Assembly (NCBI GenBank): GCA_003663055.1
Contig: QMZF01000033.1
Span: forward strand, 1-7,889
Length of the DNA stretch: 7,889 nucleotides
Direction of reading: 5' to 3'
Origin: Archaeoglobales archaeon
GTDB taxonomy: Archaea; Halobacteriota; Archaeoglobi; Archaeoglobales; Archaeoglobaceae
The translations under genes and the position numbers were made by a program. Of the stretch, positions 1 through 6,594 are shown in pieces (the first letter of the stretch is position 1; each line of letters begins with the position of its first letter). Below the pieces are notes generated by a model. That model saw only the letters and a list, made by a program, of their open reading frames with translations. It made no database searches and was not told the DNA's origin.

Positions 1-19
1 AAGCTATTCCATAGTTTCT

Positions 20-28
20 ATTTATATT
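20..28 (+). promoter_or_regulatory. Likely TATA box for the S8 protease gene
   Basis: The sequence ATTTATATT resembles an archaeal box A. With usual archaeal spacing, transcription would start near 48-52, giving a leader of about 35 nt to the GTG start or about 68 nt to the alternative ATG. No clear purine-rich BRE is visible just upstream, so this rests on the AT-rich core and its position. Confidence 0.5.
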
Positions 29-51
29 CCTTTGCGATTTTTTGAGGATTC

Positions 52-63
52 TTCTCCAGAGAA
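52..63. repeat. Short inverted repeat near the predicted transcription start
   Basis: TTCTC and GAGAA flank a 2-nt CA spacer and are followed by five T residues (64-68). It sits about where transcription of the protease gene should begin. It could be an operator half-site pair or the end of an upstream gene's terminator; a 5-bp arm can also arise by chance. Confidence 0.25.
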
Positions 64-72
64 TTTTTCAAC

Positions 73-78
73 AGGTGA
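73..78 (+). promoter_or_regulatory. Ribosome binding site favouring the GTG start at 85
   Basis: AGGTGA is a perfect match to part of the archaeal Shine-Dalgarno consensus (GGAGGTGA) and lies 6 nt before GTG 85. This is the main reason for choosing GTG 85. A second, weaker G-rich stretch, GGGGGA at 105-110, sits 7 nt before ATG 118 and would pair with a G-U wobble, so initiation at both codons is possible. Confidence 0.6.
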
Positions 79-89
79 GCACATGTGCT
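78..89. repeat. Perfect 12-bp palindrome overlapping the GTG start
   Basis: AGCACATGTGCT equals its own reverse complement and spans the gap between the ribosome binding site and the GTG codon, including the GTG itself. Having no loop, it would be poor as an RNA hairpin but suitable as a binding site for a dimeric DNA-binding protein. Function is not shown. Confidence 0.35.
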
Positions 90-3000
90 TATTCAAAAAT
101 TACCGGGGGAAGAAGACATGCCCAGACCGAATTCAGGATTGCGTAAGCTTGTCATAGTATTCACAGTAAGTTTACTGCTCTTAGTCGTTTTAGGCGTTGT
201 CACAGCGGGTAAGGGAAGTGAGAAGGGTGAGCTGAAAGTAGCCTCTAAAATAACTGCTAAACTATCAGAAGAAATAGCCAAAGCTGGAGCTGAGGAGCTA
301 CCAGTAATCATTTTACTTAAGAAAGGTGATACGCCTACAGAGAAAATACAGCTCCAATCAACAGTAGCTTCAACCGTAGAGGCAAAAGGTGGCAAAGTTA
401 AGTACAAATACAGGCTAATAAATGCCATCGCCGCAAAGGTGCCTGTAAGCAAAATAACAGAGCTCGCACGGCTAGATGAAGTTGAAAAAATATTCTACGA
501 TGAAGTTCTCTTCATTCCACCAACACTGCAGGTTCAGGCTGAAACGTCACTCGAGAACGCCACAAAAAGCATAGGTGCAGACTACGCTTGGAACTTGGGC
601 TACGATGGAACGGGAGTAACGATCGCTGTAATTGACACGGGAATAAACTACACCCATCCAGATCTCGGTGGTGGTTTTGGAGCAGGGTATAAAGTGGCCA
701 GCGGTTATGATTTTGTAAACAACGATGATAACCCGATGGACGATAACGGGCATGGAACCCACGTTGCTGGCATTATCGCAGCTAATGGGAGCATAAAAGG
801 GGTTGCTCCAAATGCTACGCTTTTAGCTGTAAAGGTTCTTGGTGCTGATGGCGGTGGATATCTTTCTGACGTAATTGCTGGCGTAGACTGGAGCGTTGCA
901 AACGGGGCAGACATTATAAGCATGTCCCTAGGCGGATTTTCTTTGCCAAACGACGGTAACAACCCACTCAGTCTGGCTGTAGATGCTGCCGTAGATAGGG
1001 GAGTTGTAGTCGTCGTCGCTGCGGGGAACGAAGGCCCTGGAACCGGAACTATAGCTTATCCGGGCGATGCGAAGAAAGTAATTACAGTTGGTGCAGCAAA
1101 TACCAACGGTACAATAACAATTTCTGATGACGTAGTCGCGGAGTTTAGCAGCAGGGGAGCAAGCGCATTTGGCAGGCTCGATCCCGATGTTGTAGCCCCT
1201 GGAGTCGCTATAAACTCCACATCTGCTAACGGTGGCTATGAAACAAAGTCTGGAACATCCATGGCAGCTCCATTTGTTTCTGGAGCCGCAGCCCTTCTAC
1301 TGCAGAAAGACCCAAGCTTGACGCCTGAACAAGTTAGGGCAATTTTGATGCACACTGCAAGCAGTATCGGCGGCCACGTTTTTGAGCAAGGCGCTGGCTT
1401 AATCAACCTCACAAATGCCCTAACTTACAACATTAGTGCAAGTATAAACGGTAACGATCGCTGGGAAGTAAGCGTAATGCCCGGTTTAAGCGCAACAGCA
1501 ACGCTCACCTTAAACAACGATAATGACTACGTGGTTAACTTCTCGTTTACCTTCGAACAAATAACAGATTTAGAGGGGGACAAATCCCTACCACAATCAA
1601 GTTTCTCGCTACCGAGCTACGTTGTCGTTCCACCAAAAAGCAGTAGAAGTGTTAAAATAACCTTTACAGCACCAACCAATGCTGAACCAGCCATTTACGG
1701 CACGACACTCATTATTTCTGGATACTCTGCCGTACTTAGAGTGCCCATCGTCATCACGATTCCTCTGCTGGGAAACGGAACGATTAATGGCAGCGTTGAT
1801 GATGGCGCGATATACGGAGGAGACTGGATATACTACAAAGTAAAGGCATACAACGGAACTTCTCTCTACGCTAAACTCGAGTGGGGCAATACAACCAATG
1901 ATCTAGATTTATACTTGCTCGCTCCCAACGGTGAGCTCGTTGACCGGTCAGAAAGTGGTAATGGAACTTACGAGGAAGTAAGCTTAGCTGACATGGTTTA
2001 CGATGAATACTGGCTTGCTGTTCATGCATACTATCTGAGTACTACTCAGGAGATGTACACGATTATAGTATCCTATCCTCCAACTTCACAAGGTACCCTT
2101 CAGGTTTCACCCTCGTCATGGCAGGGGAGTGTCAAGAGTTATGAAGTCAAAAACATCACGTTCACCATAACAAACGATAACGTGCCAAAAACTGTCAATC
2201 TGAGTGTAAACGTGCTCTCTCCAGGAAGCAGCGACTTCTTAACTTGTACGGTTGAAAATACTGGTGGAAGCTATCTTATCGTATGGAACGTGACTTCGAG
2301 CGGAATAGACGTAGCAAATGCCAAGTATTTGAACATTACCCTACAGTGGGATAATTCATCCAGCGACTTGGATCTAGCATTATTCTATTGGAATGGTTCA
2401 GCTTGGGTAAAAACGAGGTTTGAATCTGCACATAACAATGTACAGCTCGGAGAGGCTATAGAAGAACTTAAGAGCGTGGATGTCAGGCACTATCTAAAAA
2501 CGTATCCCGACTTTGGCATTGGTATAGCAAACTGGGGCGCATCACAAACGTACAACCTTACAGTAAACTTCACCGACCTTTCACCGTGGGATGCTGCAAA
2601 TGTAAACGTTACCTCCTTAACTTTAAATGCGAATGACGTAAAGTACGTTAACGTCTCCATTGACGGATCAAAGTTGATTCCAGGAAAAGAATACGAAGCT
2701 GTGTTCCTGATAAACAACGAAACTGAAGACTTCGCCACGGTATGGCTGTACGTGTATGCTTTACCTACCCCCGTTCACGACGTTAATACTGGCAAAAACT
2801 TCACAACAATACAGGAAGCCATCAACGATCCCGAAACAATAGATGGACATACAATTACCATCGACCCCGGAGAATACGTCGAAAACGTATTTGTGAATAA
2901 GAGCATCACAATTATCGGAAACGGCCCAAAGGAAAGCATAATTATCAAAGCAAATGATCTGAACTCGTCTGTGATTTACATTGAAAACGCCAGCAACGCA

Positions 3001-5061
3001 CGTTTGGATAATTTGGTACTGCAGGAAGGTCGATGCGGTATTAGTTTGTACAACGTAAGCAATTTCACAATCTCAAATGTTAAGGCTGTTAACAACGTCT
3101 ATGGAATTCTCCTAACGTCATCTTCTAACAACACGATAAATGATAGTGTAATCAGCCAGAACGATTATGGTATTGCGCTAATAAACTCGTCGTACAATAC
3201 TATTAAAGTAAACGAAATCCTGAATAACGACAAGGGCTTCTATCTGAACAATTCGTCTTCCAATCTCATATACCTCAACTACTTCAACAACACAAACAAC
3301 ACTTACGTTGAAAAATCTATCAACACCTGGAATACAACAGTCGGCAACTACTGGAGCGATTATCTCGGAACAGACAGCGATGGAGATAGGATAGGCGATG
3401 TTCCATACGAAATCGACTCCTACAACGCAGACTATAAACCGTTGCTCGTCAAACCGCAAGACCCGCCATACATGGCTGCCAGCTATACGCCCATAGTCGA
3501 TCAAACGATGGCGACGAACTTAACCCTTAGAGTTCTCGAGTTCTGGCCATCGATGCTAGTAGTTTACGAAAACGACAGCGTTGTTTACTCAAACGGATAC
3601 GGTTGCTACGAGCCGATTGAAATTCCAATCAACACAACGAAACCTGCAGTAATAACGTACAGAATTCTGGCAAACGATACCCGCAACAACTCTGCAGAGA
3701 AAACACTTACGGTATGCGTAATGCCTACGCCAGAAGAGACGAACGAAACCCAAGTTACTCTGCAGCAAAACAACGCAACAGAGATCGACTTAGGTAACTT
3801 GACAGTGGAGATTAACTCAACTTCAAGCGTTTCTGGTAATGTATCGGTAAGATTCTACAACTCCTCTCCAATAGCCTCGCTTTCTGGTAAGAACGCTGTA
3901 ATTTACTTTGCTATTAATGTCGATGATGTAATCAATAGCAACGTTTCGTCTGTAACGATCTACTATCACTACAGCGATAGCGATATAGCAGGGCTAAACG
4001 AGTCGAGTCTGAGAGTATACTACTACAACGAAACATCAACGCGGTGGGAACAGCTTGAGGGAGGAGTAAACAGAACGGGGAAGTACGTCTGGGGCAACAC
4101 AACCCACTTCAGCCTCTTTGCAGCCTTTGCCGAACCAAAACCAGACCTAATAGTAGAATCAATATCTATTCCATCAAGCATGACAGCAGGAAACACGTAC
4201 TCTATAGGCGTTGCAGTCGCGAACCTCGGTGGAAGTGCATCCAATATTAGGGTAACGCTCAAGGCAGATGGAGCGGTTGTTGGCAATCAAACTATAGCTT
4301 CGCTGAATGCTGGTGAAACGAAGACTGTAACATTCTCATGGACTCCATCAGCGGGGAGCCATACTCTAACAGCTATTGTGGATCCCGACAACAACATCGA
4401 TGAGCTTAACGAGGGTAACAACACCAAAGCTATAACTGTTAACGTGCAATCGCCATCAACAAGCGGAGGCGTAAGCGGAGGAGGAGGCGGTGGTGGCGGA
4501 GGTGGTGCAGGTGCTCCATCTTACAAAATAGGGAGCATAACTATCTCTGCTCCAAGTAGCGTAAAAGCGGGCGAAACTTTCAACATTTCAGTTAACTTCA
4601 CTACGAACTTCCGCACATCCAGCGCAAAAATAACTGCGGTTGTGCCAAGGGGCTGGAGTGCTACATCGCTAACAATCGATGTCGATTACGGCGGAAAAGG
4701 AAACATAACCGTCAGTGTTCCTGAGAATGCAACCACAGGAAAATATACGATAACTGTGAAGGTAGATGCACGTTACGATGCTGAACAGAGAAACGTTACA
4801 ATCAAAGTAATTTCGAGCTATGGTAGGGAAAAGGACGAAACTACAGCTCCTCCTGTATCGATAAAGTACACGAAGACGAACAAAACCGCGCAACCTACAG
4901 CACAAACGCCATCTACACCAACGTCTGAGATGACACCCACCCCTGAAATTACTAAAGAAGCACAAACTCCTGAAAGCAAAGGTATCCCGGGATTTGAAGC
5001 TCTACTAGCCCTGACCATTATTGCTGCGGTAGCAGTACTGAGAAGAAGGCAGTATCGGTAA
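85..5061 (+). CDS. Giant secreted subtilisin-like (S8) protease with NosD beta-helix, CARDB and PGF-CTERM anchor
   Basis: Predicted extracellular serine endopeptidase, surface-anchored. Numbering from GTG 85: signal peptide (hydrophobic 22-40, likely cleaved after Ala41); I9-like inhibitor propeptide about 60-150; S8 domain about 165-447 with Asp184 (VIDTG), His223 (GHGTH), oxyanion Asn315 (AAGNEG) and Ser392 (SGTSMA), so the active site is intact. Then an Fn3-like beta-sandwich (about 450-560), a PPC domain (561-665), a second PPC-like region (about 668-895), a NosD-type beta-helix (898-1126), an Ig-like domain (1130-1215), an uncharacterised surface-protein domain (1219-1350), CARDB (1353-1453), Gly10, a NEW3-like domain (1482-1577), a Ser/Thr/Pro stalk and the PGF tail at 1635. 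The GTG has the better ribosome binding site (AGGTGA); ATG 118 (residue 12) is an alternative giving a shorter signal peptide. The protease call is firm, the C-terminal domain borders approximate, and the substrate unknown. Confidence 0.93.
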   Translation: MLIQKLPGEEDMPRPNSGLRKLVIVFTVSLLLLVVLGVVTAGKGSEKGELKVASKITAKLSEEIAKAGAEELPVIILLKKGDTPTEKIQLQSTVASTVEAKGGKVKYKYRLINAIAAKVPVSKITELARLDEVEKIFYDEVLFIPPTLQVQAETSLENATKSIGADYAWNLGYDGTGVTIAVIDTGINYTHPDLGGGFGAGYKVASGYDFVNNDDNPMDDNGHGTHVAGIIAANGSIKGVAPNATLLAVKVLGADGGGYLSDVIAGVDWSVANGADIISMSLGGFSLPNDGNNPLSLAVDAAVDRGVVVVVAAGNEGPGTGTIAYPGDAKKVITVGAANTNGTITISDDVVAEFSSRGASAFGRLDPDVVAPGVAINSTSANGGYETKSGTSMAAPFVSGAAALLLQKDPSLTPEQVRAILMHTASSIGGHVFEQGAGLINLTNALTYNISASINGNDRWEVSVMPGLSATATLTLNNDNDYVVNFSFTFEQITDLEGDKSLPQSSFSLPSYVVVPPKSSRSVKITFTAPTNAEPAIYGTTLIISGYSAVLRVPIVITIPLLGNGTINGSVDDGAIYGGDWIYYKVKAYNGTSLYAKLEWGNTTNDLDLYLLAPNGELVDRSESGNGTYEEVSLADMVYDEYWLAVHAYYLSTTQEMYTIIVSYPPTSQGTLQVSPSSWQGSVKSYEVKNITFTITNDNVPKTVNLSVNVLSPGSSDFLTCTVENTGGSYLIVWNVTSSGIDVANAKYLNITLQWDNSSSDLDLALFYWNGSAWVKTRFESAHNNVQLGEAIEELKSVDVRHYLKTYPDFGIGIANWGASQTYNLTVNFTDLSPWDAANVNVTSLTLNANDVKYVNVSIDGSKLIPGKEYEAVFLINNETEDFATVWLYVYALPTPVHDVNTGKNFTTIQEAINDPETIDGHTITIDPGEYVENVFVNKSITIIGNGPKESIIIKANDLNSSVIYIENASNARLDNLVLQEGRCGISLYNVSNFTISNVKAVNNVYGILLTSSSNNTINDSVISQNDYGIALINSSYNTIKVNEILNNDKGFYLNNSSSNLIYLNYFNNTNNTYVEKSINTWNTTVGNYWSDYLGTDSDGDRIGDVPYEIDSYNADYKPLLVKPQDPPYMAASYTPIVDQTMATNLTLRVLEFWPSMLVVYENDSVVYSNGYGCYEPIEIPINTTKPAVITYRILANDTRNNSAEKTLTVCVMPTPEETNETQVTLQQNNATEIDLGNLTVEINSTSSVSGNVSVRFYNSSPIASLSGKNAVIYFAINVDDVINSNVSSVTIYYHYSDSDIAGLNESSLRVYYYNETSTRWEQLEGGVNRTGKYVWGNTTHFSLFAAFAEPKPDLIVESISIPSSMTAGNTYSIGVAVANLGGSASNIRVTLKADGAVVGNQTIASLNAGETKTVTFSWTPSAGSHTLTAIVDPDNNIDELNEGNNTKAITVNVQSPSTSGGVSGGGGGGGGGGAGAPSYKIGSITISAPSSVKAGETFNISVNFTTNFRTSSAKITAVVPRGWSATSLTIDVDYGGKGNITVSVPENATTGKYTITVKVDARYDAEQRNVTIKVISSYGREKDETTAPPVSIKYTKTNKTAQPTAQTPSTPTSEMTPTPEITKEAQTPESKGIPGFEALLALTIIAAVAVLRRRQYR
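3037..3300 (+). repeat. Four consecutive 22-residue beta-helix coils (PbH1-like) in the protease
   Basis: Residues 985-1072 of the protease divide exactly into four 22-residue units (66 nt each, starting at 3037, 3103, 3169 and 3235). Each begins with Gly followed by Ile or Phe and carries an Asn/Ser-rich turn at positions 6-10 and a hydrophobic residue at position 12. This is the rung pattern of a right-handed parallel beta-helix as in NosD-family domains. The units have diverged at DNA level, so they are protein repeats rather than a recent tandem duplication. The GNYWSDY motif (1087-1093) and the acidic loop of 1097-1105 follow. Confidence 0.75.
4477..4506 (+). repeat. Gly10 linker between CARDB and the NEW3-like domain
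   Basis: Ten successive GGN codons (residues 1465-1474) make an uninterrupted polyglycine hinge inside a wider Gly/Ser-rich stretch. Codons are mixed GGA, GGC and GGT, so it is not a pure triplet microsatellite. Length changes in whole codons would keep the reading frame. Confidence 0.85.
4981..5058 (+). other. PGF-CTERM-type C-terminal sorting signal of the protease
   Basis: The last 26 residues hold Pro-Gly-Phe (1635-1637), a hydrophobic segment of about 15 residues (to Val1653 or so) and a basic end (RRRQYR). A Thr/Pro/Ser-rich stretch of roughly 50 residues precedes it. This tripartite design is that of archaeal PGF-CTERM proteins, which in characterised haloarchaeal cases are processed by archaeosortase A and linked to a membrane lipid. 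Processing here is inferred; the sorting enzyme is not in the window. Confidence 0.85.
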
Positions 5062-5073
5062 CTAATTAATATG

Positions 5074-5085
5074 TTTTTATAAAAA
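5074..5085. terminator. Bidirectional T-run terminator between convergent genes
   Basis: TTTTTATAAAAA is a perfect 12-bp palindrome in the 24-bp gap between the protease stop codon (5059-5061) and the proS stop codon (5086-5088). Archaeal RNA polymerase can terminate at short T runs without a GC stem. Each strand gets a T5 tract just after its gene: for proS immediately after the TGA, for the protease 12 nt after the TAA. Confidence 0.6.
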
Positions 5086-6534
5086 TCAATACGTCTTTGC
5101 CACGGCGTTGAGGTACCCCTTCCCACCACAAATTACACAGCTTCCCTCGTATTCTACATCTATCCAGTCTGGCAGCTCTTCAATTCTGCCAAGAACGTCT
5201 CCGCCAGCTTCTTCTTCGAGGGCTTTTCCGCAGTCAATCGATGAGCATAGGTGTACGAGGGCAACGCCCTTTCCAACCCATTCCGAAATGCTGGCAATGT
5301 CGTCAAAATACCGGATTTTCTCCTTCATTTTTTCGAGAGCAACATTTATCATGCGTTTCTTCATTTCTGCTGCCCATTCCTCGATTTTTTCCTTCGTAAT
5401 CTCGTCGATCGAGACTTTAAACTTCTTTCTCTCGTCCCTAAAGGAAATAACAGCCGTGTTTTCCTCCACTTCTCTCGGCCCAACCTCTATTCTCATCGCT
5501 ACACCCTTCAGCTCCCACCTGTAGTACTTTGCTCCCGGTCTTTCGTCGCTGTCATCCAGCAAAACGCGGTAACCGTAGCCCTTCAATCTGTCGAGAATCT
5601 CCCCGCATAGTTTGAGGACTCCCTCTTCTTTCCCCTTGTATAGAACGGGAATTATGACCACCTGGATTGGCGAAACCTCAAATGGCAGCACTAAGCCGAG
5701 ATCATCGCCGTGGATGCTTATCAAAGCAGCTATGCAGCGCTCGGATATGCCGTAGCAGGTCTGGTGGGCAAATTCTCGCTCCCCATCTGGCTTTTCGAAC
5801 ATAATGCCAAAGGTTTTCGCGAAGTTGTTTCCGAGGTGGTGAACGGTACCAATCTGCATCGTTCTGCCGTCAGGCATTACAGTGTCGAATGCAATAGTGT
5901 AGGCAGCTCCGGGAAACTTGTCCCACTCCGGTCTCCTTATCACAAGGTAGGGAATCGCAAGAAAGTCGTAGAACTCCTTGTAGTAGCCTATCGCTTTTCT
6001 AATCTGTTCTTCTGCCTCTTCAAACGTTCTGTGAACTGTGTGTGCCTCCTTGAAGGACGTTATCTCGCGAAGCCTTATGAGGGGGCGGGTGTGCTTCGTT
6101 TCGTAGCGGAAGGTGTTGACTATCTGGTAAACTTTCAAAGGTAAATCCGCATGACTCCTTACCCAGAGCTTGAAAACGGGATACATCGCCGTTTCGCTTG
6201 TCGGCCTTAATGCGAGCTTCACATCCAAACGCGTTAATCCGCCATGTGTGACCCAGTAAACCTCATTCTCAAAGCCCTTTATGTGTTCTCCTTCCTTACC
6301 AAGCTCTGTTTCCGGAATTAAGGCGGGAAAGTAAACTTCGTCATGATCCCTATCCATTATCTCCCTAAGCTTTCCATAAACGAGCTGTCTCAGCTTAAAG
6401 CCAAAAGGATACCAGACGTAAAGCCCCTTTACAGGGTAGCGAATATCCATTATCTCCGCCTGCTGAATGAGTTCGTGATACCACTCCGAGAAATTTTCCT
6501 TTGACGGCAAGCTTTCAGATTTATCCTGAACCAT
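5086..6534 (-). CDS. proS: Prolyl-tRNA synthetase, archaeal/eukaryotic type
   Basis: Cytoplasmic class IIa aminoacyl-tRNA synthetase that activates proline with ATP and charges tRNA-Pro. The 482-residue length fits the archaeal type, which lacks the bacterial editing insertion. Visible in order: the catalytic core with the proline-recognition TSE loop (Thr112, Glu114), motif 2 with FRYE (142-145) and the following RPLIRLRE, motif 3 around Arg266 (GISER), a Rossmann-like anticodon-binding domain (about 288-390), and a C-terminal domain with a likely zinc site (Cys430, Cys435, Cys466, Cys469). It ends in Tyr482, the conserved terminal tyrosine of this subfamily. The ATG is preceded by AGGTGG at a 4-nt gap. 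The gene lies 60 bp downstream of cbiP on the same strand and converges on the protease gene. Nothing is missing from the active site. Confidence 0.98.
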   Translation of the reverse strand: MVQDKSESLPSKENFSEWYHELIQQAEIMDIRYPVKGLYVWYPFGFKLRQLVYGKLREIMDRDHDEVYFPALIPETELGKEGEHIKGFENEVYWVTHGGLTRLDVKLALRPTSETAMYPVFKLWVRSHADLPLKVYQIVNTFRYETKHTRPLIRLREITSFKEAHTVHRTFEEAEEQIRKAIGYYKEFYDFLAIPYLVIRRPEWDKFPGAAYTIAFDTVMPDGRTMQIGTVHHLGNNFAKTFGIMFEKPDGEREFAHQTCYGISERCIAALISIHGDDLGLVLPFEVSPIQVVIIPVLYKGKEEGVLKLCGEILDRLKGYGYRVLLDDSDERPGAKYYRWELKGVAMRIEVGPREVEENTAVISFRDERKKFKVSIDEITKEKIEEWAAEMKKRMINVALEKMKEKIRYFDDIASISEWVGKGVALVHLCSSIDCGKALEEEAGGDVLGRIEELPDWIDVEYEGSCVICGGKGYLNAVAKTY

Positions 6535-6538
6535 GCAA

Positions 6539-6544
6539 CCACCT
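6539..6544 (-). promoter_or_regulatory. Ribosome binding site of proS
   Basis: On the minus strand AGGTGG lies 4 nt (TTGC) upstream of the proS ATG. The gap is short but the match to the archaeal consensus is good, and it supports this start codon, as does the N-terminal sequence leading straight into the expected FSEWYHELI segment of ProRS. Confidence 0.65.
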
Positions 6545-6563
6545 TTAAGGCGGGAGAGTCGGC

Positions 6564-6580
6564 TTTTTATTAAGCTTTCG
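6564..6580 (-). promoter_or_regulatory. BRE and TATA box of proS
   Basis: Reading the minus strand, CGAAAG (6580-6575, BRE-like) is followed by CTTAATAAAAA (6574-6564, box A-like). Usual spacing puts the transcription start near 6542-6543, only 8-10 nt before the ATG, so the mRNA would be almost leaderless and may lack part of the ribosome binding site. The element lies wholly between cbiP and proS, suggesting proS can be transcribed independently. Confidence 0.5.
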
Positions 6581-6594
6581 TAAAACTGCAGAAA

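Noticed and set aside
2776..3460. NosD similarity suggesting a link to nitrous oxide reductase maturation
   Set aside because: The beta-helix fold is widely reused in archaeal surface proteins, and no nos gene or copper-related motif is present here.
3178..3504. Minus-strand open frame of 108 codons inside the protease gene
   Set aside because: It lies wholly opposite a confident domain-coding region, its product has no recognisable motif and it has no independent support; it is a shadow of the protease frame.
4477..4506. GGN codon run as a phase-variation switch
   Set aside because: The codons are mixed and changes would come in threes, leaving the frame intact; it is better explained as a flexible linker.
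5710..6144. Plus-strand open frame of 144 codons opposite proS
   Set aside because: It overlaps the catalytic core coding region of proS on the other strand and encodes nothing recognisable.
6535..6594. Possible cobalamin riboswitch or tRNA/T-box-like element near cbiP or proS
   Set aside because: The gap is only 60 bp, lies downstream of cbiP, and shows no extended stem structure; the cbiP upstream region is outside the window.
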